A DNA stretch of 35,279 bases from Bdellovibrionales bacterium (GCA_021731045.1 JAKFYE010000029.1:1-35279); one strand, 5' to 3'. Shown: positions 1 to 7,260, counted from the first letter of the stretch. Translations and numbers: made by a program. The notes: generated by a model not told the origin, from the letters alone.

Positions 1-498
1 TCTCCACGGTACTATTGGGACGTGCGGTTAGAAAAAGCGGCAAATTCTAAAGGCGAGACTCATTTTAGCTCTGCCGTTTCCATGATTCGGGGTTTACGAC
101 AATCCTTACAAATGATGATGACCGAAGGACTCCAAAAACAAATTTCAAAAGTTGAAGCGTTTGCAAGTGGCACGCGCGTTGGTGGCGAAACTTTAGGATT
201 AAAAGTGTATGCGCAATCTCCAAGTCCTTCAGTAACGGCACTCCTCATGCCTAAAGAAATCGACGGTCAAGCCGTTCGTGCTCTTCTTGAGAAAAAATAT
301 AATTGTACGATCGCGGGAGGTCAGGATTCTCTGAAAGGAAAGATTATTCGTATCGGACATCTTGGTCATATCGGTCGAAAAGAAACCATAGAGACGATTG
401 AACGATTGGGTATGACGCTGAAAGATTTAGGTTGGCATTGCGATATTTCGAAAGCTATTGCCGCAACCGCGCGCGCGATCGACGAAAAAATTGGGTGA
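1..498 (+). CDS. Class V aminotransferase (serine/alanine-glyoxylate type), C-terminal part
   Basis: The reading frame is open from base 1, so the gene begins outside the window and only its last 165 residues are visible. The text matches the C-terminal small domain of PLP-dependent class V aminotransferases of the alanine/serine-glyoxylate family: an early YYWD segment, then PSPSVTALLMP, the TIAGGQ turn and a closing KIIRIGHLGHI stretch. The PLP lysine is upstream and not visible. The stop lies 9 bases before a SerA-type dehydrogenase. In several bacteria and archaea such an aminotransferase beside serA replaces SerC in serine synthesis, so a phosphohydroxypyruvate transamination role is plausible but inferred. 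Confidence 0.85.
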   Translation, partial: SPRYYWDVRLEKAANSKGETHFSSAVSMIRGLRQSLQMMMTEGLQKQISKVEAFASGTRVGGETLGLKVYAQSPSPSVTALLMPKEIDGQAVRALLEKKYNCTIAGGQDSLKGKIIRIGHLGHIGRKETIETIERLGMTLKDLGWHCDISKAIAATARAIDEKIG

Positions 499-507
499 AA
501 AAACTTA

Positions 508-1479
508 ATGTCTAAACCCACTGTTCTCATCACCGATAAATTTACTTTACGAGCGCAAACTCTCTTGGAAGCCTCTTGCTCTATAGTAAAATCCCAAACT
601 CCGTCGTGCGCACATGAAGATCTCTCGCAAGTTGAAGCGCTGGTGATTCGCAGTCGCACAAAGATCGATAAAAACCTTCTTGCCCGAGCTCCGAAATTAA
701 AATTTATTGTGACAGCAACAAGTGGGTTTGATCACATTGACTTAATTGCCACCGAAACCAGAGGTATCAAGGTCGCCTTTTCTCCTGAAGCAAATGCGGC
801 TTCGGCGGCCGAACTCACGTGGGCTTTAGTTCTTGCGTGCGCGCGCCAAACTGTTGATGGACATACGGCTGTAAAAAATGAAACTTGGAATACCCATTTG
901 CGCGATGGCATCCAACTCTGCGGTCACACCTACGGAGTTATTGGACTTGGGCGAATTGGAACTCGCGTCGCTAGAATTGCTCAAGCATTTGGAATGAGTG
1001 TCGTAGGGTATGACCCTTATGCAGATGAAAGTGCCTTTGCTGTCGCCCAACGTGTTGGTCTGGAAGAACTCCTCAAAATGTCAGATGTCGTCAGTTTGCA
1101 CGTTCCTTACACGCGCGAAACACGCAAGATGATAAATCGTAGCACTTTAGAATACACGCAACGGGATGCGATTTTAGTTAATACATCTCGCGGAGAGATC
1201 CTCGATGAACAAGAACTCTACGAAGCGTTAAAAAAAGGTTGGCTCAAAGGTGTCGGTCTGGATGTATTCGTTAAAGAACCCCTGCCGAGTGATTCAAATT
1301 TACTTAAAAATGATCGCGTTGTTTTTTCTCCGCATGTGGGAGCAAGAACTGAGGACGCCTATGCCAATGCCTCACTTGAGGCCGCTAAACAGGTTCTGGA
1401 GTTTTTCACAACAGGTAACGTTACGCATCCACTACCACCAAAGGCGCTTTGGTACGCCTCGCCAAAAGGGTTCAATTAG
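508..1479 (+). CDS. serA: D-isomer specific 2-hydroxyacid dehydrogenase, probable D-3-phosphoglycerate dehydrogenase
   Basis: This is a 323-residue cytosolic NAD-dependent dehydrogenase. The Rossmann motif GLGRIGTRVARIAQAFG sits near residues 146-162. The catalytic arginine is in VNTSRGEI, the glutamate in VFVKEPLP and the histidine in SPHVGAR, so the full triad is present. The length fits the short form without a C-terminal ACT domain, so feedback by serine through ACT is not expected. It follows the aminotransferase by 9 bases and probably shares its transcript. The neighbour makes 3-phosphoglycerate oxidation, the first step of serine synthesis, the best guess. Another 2-hydroxyacid substrate cannot be excluded. 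Confidence 0.85.
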   Translation: MSKPTVLITDKFTLRAQTLLEASCSIVKSQTPSCAHEDLSQVEALVIRSRTKIDKNLLARAPKLKFIVTATSGFDHIDLIATETRGIKVAFSPEANAASAAELTWALVLACARQTVDGHTAVKNETWNTHLRDGIQLCGHTYGVIGLGRIGTRVARIAQAFGMSVVGYDPYADESAFAVAQRVGLEELLKMSDVVSLHVPYTRETRKMINRSTLEYTQRDAILVNTSRGEILDEQELYEALKKGWLKGVGLDVFVKEPLPSDSNLLKNDRVVFSPHVGARTEDAYANASLEAAKQVLEFFTTGNVTHPLPPKALWYASPKGFN

Positions 1480-1564
1480 TTTTTCGTCCTGAGTTGCTTC
1501 AATAATTTGCAAGAACACGGTTTCATATTTACTCTAGGATTCGCGTTCAAAAGGGGTCTTTCAT

Positions 1565-2860
1565 ATGTCAGGTATAATTGTTGTCGGGTCTCAATGGGGC
1601 GATGAAGGCAAAGGCAAAATCGTGGATCTCTTTGCTTCGGAAGCTGATCTTGTTGTTCGCTACCAAGGCGGAGCAAATGCAGGTCATACGTTGATTGTAG
1701 ACGGAGTCAAAACCGTTTTGCATTTAGTGCCTTCGGGTGCGCTTCATCCTAAAACAACCTGTGTGATCGCCTCAGGTGTCGTGCTCGATATCGAATTGTT
1801 TTGTAAAGAGGTCAAAGCTTTGAGAGATGCTGGTCACTTACAACGTGACGGTCAGCTTTTAATTTCTGACGGTTGTACCATCATCATGCCTCATCACCGA
1901 CTTTTGGATCAAGCACGCGAAAAAGCTTTGGGTAACGAAAAAATCGGGACGACCGGTAAAGGTATTGGCCCGGCTTACGAAGATCGCGCTTCACGTCGCG
2001 CCATTTTATTTAGAGATTTGTTCTCTCCGAATACTTTAAAACAAAAATTAGAAACCTCATTAAAAGAGAAAAACTTTTTACTCGAAAAATATTACGGCGA
2101 AAAACCTGTTAACTTAAATGAACTTTTTGACAGCGTGATGAGCCAAGTAAAATTAGTTGAACCGTATCGCTGCCAAGATGCTTCGCAAGTCGTCTACAGC
2201 GCACTTCGCTCGGGTAAAAAAGTTTTATTCGAAGGCGCGCAAGGTTCGCTCTTAGATTTGAATCACGGCACATATCCTTTTGTGACAAGCTCTTCGACCA
2301 TCGCAGGTTCGGCGTGCGTCGGCACGGGTATCGGCCCCAATTCCATCGGAAAAATTTTAGGTTTGATGAAGGCGTACTCTACGCGCGTGGGTTCTGGTCC
2401 ATTTGTTACCGAACTCAACAACGAGCTTGGAGAAAAAATTCGTAACATCGGTAAAGAGGTCGGCGCCACCACGGGTCGTCCTCGTCGTTGCGGATGGATC
2501 GATTTGGTTGCACTCAAATACGCGATCCGTATTAATGGGATTACCAATCTCGTTCTTACAAAATTAGATGTGCTCAGCGGTTTTGAAAATATCGGCGTGT
2601 GCACACACTACGAACTCGACGGCAAAACGATCAGCGATTACCCAACATCCACCGAAGATCTCGCGCGCGCCAAGCCGGTTATTAAATATGTGAAGTGTTG
2701 GAACGAAAACATTGACGGCGCAAGATCCGTTCGAGACTTACCAAAAGCGGCTCAAGACTACGTCACTTTACTCACGAGTGAACTCGGAACCCCAATTGAC
2801 GTGATTTCTGTTGGCCCTGATCGCACACAGACGATGTTCATGAAGCCGCTCTTTTCTTAA
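1565..2860 (+). CDS. purA: Adenylosuccinate synthetase
   Basis: PurA joins IMP and aspartate at the cost of GTP in AMP synthesis. The 431-residue length is normal for the family. The GTP loop GSQWGDEGKGKIVD lies at residues 8-21, the IMP-binding GGANAGHT follows, GTTGKGIGPAYEDR is near residue 129, and TTGRPRRCGW is near residue 302. No key residue is missing. The ATG at 1565 is preceded by AAAAGGGG, a good ribosome site. An 85-base gap separates it from serA, so it may have its own promoter, but no convincing one was seen. Confidence 0.97.
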   Translation: MSGIIVVGSQWGDEGKGKIVDLFASEADLVVRYQGGANAGHTLIVDGVKTVLHLVPSGALHPKTTCVIASGVVLDIELFCKEVKALRDAGHLQRDGQLLISDGCTIIMPHHRLLDQAREKALGNEKIGTTGKGIGPAYEDRASRRAILFRDLFSPNTLKQKLETSLKEKNFLLEKYYGEKPVNLNELFDSVMSQVKLVEPYRCQDASQVVYSALRSGKKVLFEGAQGSLLDLNHGTYPFVTSSSTIAGSACVGTGIGPNSIGKILGLMKAYSTRVGSGPFVTELNNELGEKIRNIGKEVGATTGRPRRCGWIDLVALKYAIRINGITNLVLTKLDVLSGFENIGVCTHYELDGKTISDYPTSTEDLARAKPVIKYVKCWNENIDGARSVRDLPKAAQDYVTLLTSELGTPIDVISVGPDRTQTMFMKPLFS

Positions 2861-2862
2861 GT

Positions 2863-2888
2863 AAGCATTTAATATTGCTTAGTTTTTA
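2863..2888 (+). terminator. Weak hairpin after purA
   Basis: AAGCA and TGCTT form a 5-bp stem directly after the purA stop, followed by AGTTTTT. The stem is short and AT-rich, so termination here is uncertain. A second inverted repeat (GAATCCT at 2909-2915, AGGATTC at 2928-2934) stands between it and the tRNA promoter. Confidence 0.3.
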
Positions 2889-2935
2889 AGCATTCAAGTT
2901 GCGCTCAAGAATCCTCCTGCTTGGTAAAGGATTCG

Positions 2936-2964
2936 TTGACACCCATCCTCTTTATCCATAAAAA
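2936..2964 (+). promoter_or_regulatory. Probable promoter of the tRNA-Lys/tRNA-Glu pair
   Basis: A consensus -35 box TTGACA (2936-2941) is followed after 17 bases by TAAAAA (2959-2964). Transcription would start near 2971, about 11 bases before tRNA-Lys. The -10 match is only partial. Confidence 0.5.
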
Positions 2965-2981
2965 AGAGATCTTTGCGAATC

Positions 2982-3058
2982 GGGCCGCTAGCTCAGTTGG
3001 TTAGAGCACCTCCCTTTTAAGGAGGGGGTCGATGGTTCGAGTCCATCGCGGCTCACCA
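2982..3058 (+). tRNA. tRNA-Lys (anticodon UUU)
   Basis: A 77-base tRNA with encoded CCA. The acceptor arm is GGGCCGC with GCGGCTC, with one G-U pair. The D arm contains AGCTCAGTTGGTTAGAGC. The anticodon stem CCTCC/GGAGG encloses the loop CTTTTAA, giving anticodon UUU. The T arm contains GGTTCGAGTCC. It is the first gene of a two-tRNA cluster. Confidence 0.97.
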
Positions 3059-3107
3059 TTTTTTTTGGTGAGAGAGATTCGCAGAAAATAAAACGTCACG
3101 CGCCTAT

Positions 3108-3183
3108 GTTCCCATCGTCTAGAGGCCTAGGACACCTCCCTTTCACGGAGGATACAGGGGTTCGAATCCCCTTGGGAACGCCA
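3108..3183 (+). tRNA. tRNA-Glu (anticodon UUC)
   Basis: A 76-base tRNA with encoded CCA. The acceptor pair is GTTCCCA/TGGGAAC. The anticodon stem CCTCC/GGAGG holds the loop CTTTCAC, giving anticodon UUC. The T loop is GGTTCGAATCC. Its 3' end is duplicated at 4395 and, in decayed form, at 6687, which marks it as a past integration target. Confidence 0.97.
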
Positions 3184-3190
3184 ATTTCTC
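3174..3190 (+). repeat. tRNA-Glu 3' end, direct repeat copy 1 (attL-like)
   Basis: The 17 bases GGGAACGCCAATTTCTC span the acceptor 3' strand, CCA and 7 flanking bases of tRNA-Glu. They recur exactly at 4395-4411. Duplication of a tRNA 3' end is the usual footprint of site-specific integration. Confidence 0.7.
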
Positions 3191-3260
3191 GGCCCATTTC
3201 GGCCACCAAATACTTAAAATCACTTAGAAAACCTGGTTCGACAGCAAGGCTTTTGGGCTT

Positions 3261-3294
3261 TTGCTTTATCTCTAGACATATCTTATAAGGTATA
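3261..3294 (+). promoter_or_regulatory. Promoter and operator-like dyad of the toxin-antitoxin pair
   Basis: TTGCTT (3261-3266) and TATAAG (3284-3289) are 17 bases apart. The -10 lies inside the near-palindrome TATCTTATAAGGTATA (3279-3294; core CTTATAAG), where a HigA-like repressor would be expected to bind. The start codon at 3308 follows a short leader with no clear ribosome site. The -35 overlaps the right arm of a weak AGCAA/TTGCT hairpin (3243-3265) that may end tRNA transcription. Confidence 0.45.
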
Positions 3295-3307
3295 GTATAT
3301 ATTTAGT

Positions 3308-3592
3308 ATGTGGAACGTTTTCCTGGAAAAGAACGCAGTTAAATCTCTAAACAAGGCTCCGAAAGAAATCCAGGAAAAGTTCGAGAAGTGGAAAGACATC
3401 GTTCAACTTCAGGGACCAAAAGGTCTTTTTGAGATCAAAGGTTTTCGAGATCATGCTCTCAAAGGTGAATGGCAAGGAGCCAGGGCAAGTCGACTGAACG
3501 ATCAATGGCGAGTTATTTATTCTGTAGTCGCCAATGAAGTTAAAATTTTAGTGATGGAGGTTACGCCGCATGATTACCGGAAAAAAGGTTAA
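3308..3592 (+). CDS. higB: RelE/HigB-type toxin
   Basis: This 94-residue protein fits the RelE/ParE superfamily, most like HigB-type ribosome-dependent mRNA interferases. The N-terminus carries a basic helix (LEKNAVKSLNKAPKEIQEKF). The core has HALKGEWQG and then RASRLNDQWRVIY, the conserved Arg/Tyr strand of the family. The end VMEVTPHDYRKKG supplies the terminal basic tail. Its stop overlaps the antitoxin start by 23 bases, and toxin comes before antitoxin, as in higBA. It lies directly behind the tRNA-Glu attachment site, in line with carriage on a mobile island. The exact subfamily is inferred. Confidence 0.85.
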   Translation: MWNVFLEKNAVKSLNKAPKEIQEKFEKWKDIVQLQGPKGLFEIKGFRDHALKGEWQGARASRLNDQWRVIYSVVANEVKILVMEVTPHDYRKKG

Positions 3593-3860
3593 GGAAATTC
3601 TGAAAAACGGAGAGTTTACTCCGGCAAAAACTCGAGTCGCGATGACTCCAGGACAATCTTTGCGTGTGGTCCGAGAGCTCCAAGAACTTTCACAGAACGA
3701 CTTGGCTAAGATCAGTGGTCTTCCTCAGTCTACTATTTCTGGAATGGAGTCTGGCCGAATAAATATCGGAGTTGAAAGAGCAAAAGTTCTTGCACATGCT
3801 TTGCGTATCCATCCTGCTGTCATCGTGTTTCCTGGCTGGGAAACTGAGCGGGCTTCTTAA
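3570..3860 (+). CDS. higA: XRE-family antitoxin
   Basis: This 96-residue DNA-binding protein has an XRE helix-turn-helix at about residues 32-85: VRELQELSQNDLAKISGL, then PQSTISGMESGRINIGVERA. It starts inside the toxin gene, which suggests coupled translation. Antitoxins of this type neutralise the toxin and repress the shared promoter; the dyad over the -10 at 3279-3294 is the likely target. The first 30 residues (MITGKKVKEILKNGEF) are the probable toxin-binding or linker part. Confidence 0.85.
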   Translation: MITGKKVKEILKNGEFTPAKTRVAMTPGQSLRVVRELQELSQNDLAKISGLPQSTISGMESGRINIGVERAKVLAHALRIHPAVIVFPGWETERAS

Positions 3861-3943
3861 TCGAAGACCAAACGATAATCTCATTTAAAAATCAAACTTT
3901 TCGTCTAGCGCAAGACTCGGATGTTCCGAAAATTCGGCAACTT

Positions 3944-4366
3944 GTGAATTCGGCCTACAAAGAGTTGGCCGATATGGGATTAAACTACACCGCTACTTAC
4001 CAGGATGAAATAGTCACGCTTGAGCGCATTTCCAAAGGAAAAGCATTTCTTCTTGAAAAAGAAGGACAACTTCTTGGAACAGTCCTTTTAAAAAAAGAGA
4101 ATTGGTTCACTGGGAAAAACAGTGCCTATGTGAGTCAACTTGCTGTGACACCCACACTCAAGAAAAATGGTTTAGGTACATTACTTATGGATTTATGTGA
4201 AGACCTGGCTAAAAAAGAAGGCTTAGAGGCCATTCAACTAGATACTGCGAAACCAGCCGGTCACTTAGTTGCCTGGTATAAAAAGAGAGGCTATAAAGTA
4301 GTTGGAGAGACCCGCTGGGAAGGAAAGACTTATGAATCTTGGATCTTTGAGAAAACGCTCATCTGA
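3944..4366 (+). CDS. GNAT-family N-acetyltransferase lacking a normal start for its first strand
   Basis: The protein shows the GNAT core: QLAVTPTLKKNGLGTLLMDL with the acetyl-CoA loop KKNGLG, then a C-terminal AWYKKRGYKVVGE. The only conventional start is GTG at 3944. The same frame upstream encodes FKNQTFRLAQDSDVPKIRQL, which is the expected first strand and helix of a GNAT fold, and it stays open back to 3848. No ATG, GTG, TTG or CTG occurs in that stretch. Either a rare ATA (3875) or ATC start is used, or the start codon was lost and the gene is decaying. It follows higA closely on the same strand. Substrate unknown. Confidence 0.7.
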   Translation: MNSAYKELADMGLNYTATYQDEIVTLERISKGKAFLLEKEGQLLGTVLLKKENWFTGKNSAYVSQLAVTPTLKKNGLGTLLMDLCEDLAKKEGLEAIQLDTAKPAGHLVAWYKKRGYKVVGETRWEGKTYESWIFEKTLI

Positions 4367-4394
4367 AGAATATCAGTTCTAAGACGCGGCACCA

Positions 4395-4411
4395 GGGAAC
4401 GCCAATTTCTC
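4395..4411 (+). repeat. tRNA-Glu 3' end, direct repeat copy 2
   Basis: An exact 17-bp copy of 3174-3190. Together they bracket about 1.2 kb carrying higBA and a GNAT gene, as would be expected for a small island inserted at tRNA-Glu. Confidence 0.65.
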
Positions 4412-4414
4412 CCG

Positions 4415-4498
4415 TGTAGAACCCTCTCTGGGTTTCCAAAGCACCGGATCAAAACAAGAATCCATTATTATTTTATTTTCTGGGGGCCTTAGGGGCTT
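4415..4498 (+). repeat. Tail repeat behind tRNA-Glu fragment, copy 1
   Basis: The segment from TGTAGAACCC to CCTTAGGGGCTT resembles 6751-6813, with shared blocks including ATTATTTTATTTT and a purine-rich TTAGGGG end. Both copies follow a tRNA-Glu 3' fragment, so the duplicated unit is tRNA end plus native downstream DNA rather than a bare att core. Confidence 0.55.
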
Positions 4499-4536
4499 CC
4501 TGAAATTCAATCCAAAAACCAACCGAAAAGAGAAGA

Positions 4537-5016
4537 ATGATTTTCCTAAAACCCATGTCTGCCGAAACTTTTGAAAGTTTCAAACGAGATTCCCAAACTG
4601 CTTATGCCACAAATCTGTCTGCGGTCGAAGAAATCCCAACTGAAGTGGCACTTAAAAGCGCATCTGAACAATTCGATAAACTTGTACCGAACGGGCCCGA
4701 TACCACCGAGCAATCATTTTTTGATGTGCTTGAAACAGGCTCCGGCAAACCGATCGGCTATCTCTGGCTCGGAACTCAAAACCGATTTGGCAGAAAAGTC
4801 GTATCCATAAACGACATCACTATAAAGGCCAACTATCGGGGACGTGGACGCGGCAAGATCTTAATGAAATTGGTTGAGGAGGAATCCCGTAAAATCGGAG
4901 CATCTCGCATCCGTCTCCATGTTTTCCATAGCAATGAAGTTGCGAAGAGTCTCTACCTAGCCATGGGCTTTATTCCTACAAGCCTAGACATGCGCAAAGA
5001 TCTGCCGATCTCTTAA
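4537..5016 (+). CDS. GNAT-family N-acetyltransferase
   Basis: A 159-residue cytosolic acetyltransferase. The fold signature is clear: SINDITIKANYRGRGRGKI gives strand 4 and the pyrophosphate-binding RGRGRGK loop near residues 104-110, and RLHVFHSNEVAKSLYLAMGF gives strand 5 and the conserved tyrosine/glycine helix. The ATG at 4537 follows AAAGAGAAG. It stands alone between the second tRNA-Glu fragment and a convergent gene. The substrate cannot be told; proteins of this size often act on amino groups of small molecules or ribosomal proteins. Confidence 0.85.
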   Translation: MIFLKPMSAETFESFKRDSQTAYATNLSAVEEIPTEVALKSASEQFDKLVPNGPDTTEQSFFDVLETGSGKPIGYLWLGTQNRFGRKVVSINDITIKANYRGRGRGKILMKLVEEESRKIGASRIRLHVFHSNEVAKSLYLAMGFIPTSLDMRKDLPIS

Positions 5017-5018
5017 CT

Positions 5019-5975
5019 CTAAGTCCCCATTTTTACATAGATCACATGCTGTACCTGACGTTTCATGATCTTTCCAAGACTTTGTATCGAAGGCTGCGAT
5101 GTTCCGCCGTAAAATTTTTGGATTTTCTTATGAAGCAAGTATTCCAAAAGAAGAAGATAACCAGTTTTTGTGATCCCTTTTCCTTGGATTGAAGGATCGA
5201 GGAAGAATGAAAAGCCCCCATTTTTCTCAGAGGCCGAGGCTTCAGCATGAACTCCTGTCACCATCAATCCCAGAATCTTTTTCCCACGATAAACTCCTAG
5301 TATCCGACCATCCATCTTTCCTCTCATGATGCTATTGTACTCCTCTCGATCCTTCTTGAGTTGTGATGGTGTATGCGAAAAATATCCATGCCTTTTACTT
5401 TTAAGCGAAATTTTCTTCTGCAATACCATTGCATCACGAATCTGCGAAGGCGACTCGATGCTCCTAAGTTCCAAACCAAGATGGCTCAGATCACGAGGTG
5501 GAGATTTTTTCCGTTTTAAATTGGCTAGAGCAACTTTGGTTTCACCCATTAGAATTTCATAACGAGTGTTGAAGCCATTTTGTTCAAGGCAGTCTTTTAA
5601 AAACTTGTCATCATTCTGTGACATGCCGATTTGGGTGTAGCGAGGAGATTTTTTCGCAAGTTCGCTCAAGTTTTGCCGAAGCCATCTTTTAGCTTTTTGG
5701 CGAGCATGAGGAGCATAGATAAAGAAAATGCTCTGTTGTTTTGCGACACGCGGGTTTCGAGAAGGAGCAAGGTTGACAATCGCCAGAGGTACACCACTCC
5801 GTACAAAAACACGCAGAGTTTTCTTTCGAATGCCCGTGTCCACAATTTCTTTCGCTCTTGAGATAATCGCGTTCTTTTGATCAGCAGGAATCCGTTTGAT
5901 CCTATGAAATCTAGAATGCTCGGTGAGCATCCACTTTGCGAGGTGGTCAGTTAATAATTCGCCATCGACTGACAC
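5019..5975 (-). CDS. GNAT-like protein of unknown substrate
   Basis: A 318-residue protein with no membrane segment. The C-terminal half (about 200-318) has acetyltransferase-like features: ILGVYRGKKILGLMVTG, then FSFFLDPSIQGKGITKTGYL with a QGKG acetyl-CoA-type loop, and YGGTSQPS near the end. The N-terminal half is basic and may be a second, degenerate GNAT domain. The GTG start is chosen because AAGGAGG stands 5 bases upstream. The stop is 2 bases from the convergent GNAT gene. A CATGAT/ATCATG dyad at 5995-6010 lies in its leader. It sits inside the tRNA-Glu island region and is probably accessory. Confidence 0.6.
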   Translation of the reverse strand: MSVDGELLTDHLAKWMLTEHSRFHRIKRIPADQKNAIISRAKEIVDTGIRKKTLRVFVRSGVPLAIVNLAPSRNPRVAKQQSIFFIYAPHARQKAKRWLRQNLSELAKKSPRYTQIGMSQNDDKFLKDCLEQNGFNTRYEILMGETKVALANLKRKKSPPRDLSHLGLELRSIESPSQIRDAMVLQKKISLKSKRHGYFSHTPSQLKKDREEYNSIMRGKMDGRILGVYRGKKILGLMVTGVHAEASASEKNGGFSFFLDPSIQGKGITKTGYLLLLEYLLHKKIQKFYGGTSQPSIQSLGKIMKRQVQHVIYVKMGT

Positions 5976-5994
5976 TACTACCTCCTTGGGTTGT

Positions 5995-6010
5995 CATGAT
6001 CTGTATCATG
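5995..6010. promoter_or_regulatory. Inverted repeat upstream of the GNAT-like gene
   Basis: CATGAT-ctgt-ATCATG is a perfect 6-bp-arm dyad 20 bases upstream of the GTG start of the minus-strand gene. It lies between a possible promoter (TTGATT, 17 bases, TACCAT on the minus strand) and the ribosome site, so it could be an operator or leader hairpin. Low certainty. Confidence 0.3.
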
Positions 6011-6047
6011 GTACTTTGTCCCGCGCTTCTAATCAATGCTATCCGTA

Positions 6048-6635
6048 TTACCCAAGCCGAATCGAGAACAGCATTTCGTGTTTGATAGATGCCGAATCAC
6101 CATAACCAAGGCTTTCAACAAAGGTCAGAGCCTTGCCAAGATTTAGTGAGCCCTCTGCCCAGTGTTCGCCTTTACCATTAGCTTCAGTTTTGTAAATCAG
6201 TTTTATGCCGTCCTTTCCAAGTAAAGGCCGAAGGGCTTTGTGAACTTCGAACGGCTTACTTGTGCGAAGTAGATTAGGTATTTCTTCGAATCTGGTTTTT
6301 ATCACTGATGGCGTAATATAAATTTCGTTCTGATCGGTGCCGCTCAGAAATTTTATTTTTCCGCTGAGATTGTATTTTTCATTTTCAAGCTGTTTGAGTT
6401 TTGCGATCAGTACGTCAGAGACCGCTCCTTGTTCGATAGCTTTTATGATGTTCGCAATTGATTGTTCCACCTCGGCCAGTTGCATAGACGCTCGGTCAAT
6501 GCCTCCATTATCTGCCGAAATTCTCGACTTTCTGAGTTCATTATATTTTTGAGTCAGAACCCGACATACATCATCCCGATTCAACTGGCTTGCAAGAAAA
6601 TCAAGAAAAAGGGTACGGACACACTTCTGGGACAC
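6048..6635 (-). pseudogene. Large serine recombinase, C-terminal remnant
   Basis: The 195 residues resemble only the C-terminal part of large serine recombinases. A coiled coil at about 50-95 (LAEVEQSIANIIKAIEQ, VLIAKLKQLENEKY) is followed by the PSVIKTRFEEIPNLLR and HKALRPLL segments typical of the region behind the zinc ribbon. The catalytic serine domain, the recombinase domain and the zinc ribbon are absent. The frame begins at a GTG that lies in a perfect hairpin (6606-6668), so the apparent start is supplied by the inserted repeat. It is probably the remains of the enzyme that moved one of the tRNA-Glu islands, although serine recombinases do not usually favour tRNA genes. Confidence 0.7.
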
Positions 6636-6668
6636 AATGCGTCCCAGAAGTGTGTCCGTACCCTTTTT
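6606..6668. repeat. Perfect inverted repeat, 28-bp arms (REP-like hairpin)
   Basis: The arms 6606-6633 and 6641-6668 are exact reverse complements around a 7-base loop (ACAATGC). Key parts are GGGTACGGACACACTT on the left and AAGTGTGTCCGTACCC on the right, edged by A5 and a T run. It resembles REP/BIME-type dispersed hairpins and could also end transcription in both directions. It interrupts the recombinase remnant. Confidence 0.8.
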
Positions 6669-6686
6669 TTTTAATAGTTTATGTAA

Positions 6687-6740
6687 ACACCCTCCGCGAC
6701 CCGTTCACGAAGGATACAGGGATTCGACTTGGAAACGCCA
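6687..6740 (+). pseudogene. Decayed partial tRNA-Glu copy
   Basis: The segment from ACAC to CGCCA follows tRNA-Glu from its D-stem end to CCA, with substitutions: GTTCACGAAGGATACAGGG corresponds to the anticodon and variable region, then GATTCGA and GGAAACGCCA. The 5' half is missing and the anticodon stem no longer pairs. It is followed by the tail repeat, and forms the distal scar of integration at tRNA-Glu. Confidence 0.65.
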
Positions 6741-6750
6741 ATCTCTGCGA

Positions 6751-6813
6751 TGTAGAGCCCCTCAAGGTTCTAAAGAATATATATTATTTTATTTTTTGGA
6801 GGCTTTAGGGGTT
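6751..6813 (+). repeat. Tail repeat behind tRNA-Glu fragment, copy 2
   Basis: Diverged copy of 4415-4498, beginning TGTAGAGCCC and ending CTTTAGGGGTT, with the same AT-rich ATTATTTTATTTTTT core. It overlaps the last codons of the convergent HxlR gene. Confidence 0.5.
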
Positions 6814-7224
6814 GGTGGGCGACTTTTTAAACTTTGATCGAATTTGTCGGGCCAATTTCTTACGATCCTTTTTTAACATCTCTAAAAACTCTTTCGGTGC
6901 CGCCGTCCTCGAATCATATTTCGCACTCCAGTCGATAATCTCTAAAATCATGGGTATTAAATCTAAAGCTTTCGAAGTTGGAGAATATATAATCTTTCTT
7001 CCGTTATTTTTATCGGGCGTACTTTTAATGAGGCCCTCTTGCTTCAGCATCTTCAGACGATCCGCGAGAATATTCGTAGATATCTTTTCGCCAGCATCAA
7101 TAAAATCCTCGTAATAGACTTTATCCTTGAAGATAAGGTCGCGCAGAATCAATAGTGTCCATCTATCGCCAAAGATATCGAGTGCAAACGCGATAGGACA
7201 TGATGATCGTCTGGGTCGAGCCAT
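6805..7224 (-). CDS. HxlR-family transcriptional regulator
   Basis: A 139-residue winged-helix repressor or activator. The N-terminal CPIAFALDIFGDRWTLLIL, with the family's conserved cysteine at position 9, is the hallmark of HxlR/YodB proteins, where that cysteine often senses electrophiles or oxidants. DNA-binding residues follow in ISTNILADRLKMLKQEGLI. A lysine-rich C-terminus ends the protein. It is divergent from a membrane-protein gene, and the 83-base gap holds two matching 17-bp dyads, so autoregulation and control of the neighbour are likely. Confidence 0.9.
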   Translation of the reverse strand: MARPRRSSCPIAFALDIFGDRWTLLILRDLIFKDKVYYEDFIDAGEKISTNILADRLKMLKQEGLIKSTPDKNNGRKIIYSPTSKALDLIPMILEIIDWSAKYDSRTAAPKEFLEMLKKDRKKLARQIRSKFKKSPTNP

Positions 7225-7243
7225 AACTCATTTTTATTTTATT

Positions 7244-7260
7244 ACTTGCAAAATACAAGT
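7244..7260. promoter_or_regulatory. HxlR operator candidate 1
   Basis: ACTTGcaaaatACAAGT, a dyad with the same half-sites and spacing as the copy at 7276-7292. The two are offset by 32 bp, about three helical turns, so bound dimers would lie on one face of the DNA between the divergent genes. Confidence 0.6.

Noticed and set aside
3106-3288. 60-codon forward frame
   Set aside because: It runs through tRNA-Glu and begins two bases before it.
5326-6105. Several forward frames of 60-78 codons
   Set aside because: They are antisense to the GNAT-like gene or overlap its leader, and lack ribosome sites.
6590-6837. Forward frames through the large hairpin and tRNA-Glu relic
   Set aside because: They translate non-coding repeat DNA and overlap the better supported recombinase remnant and HxlR gene.
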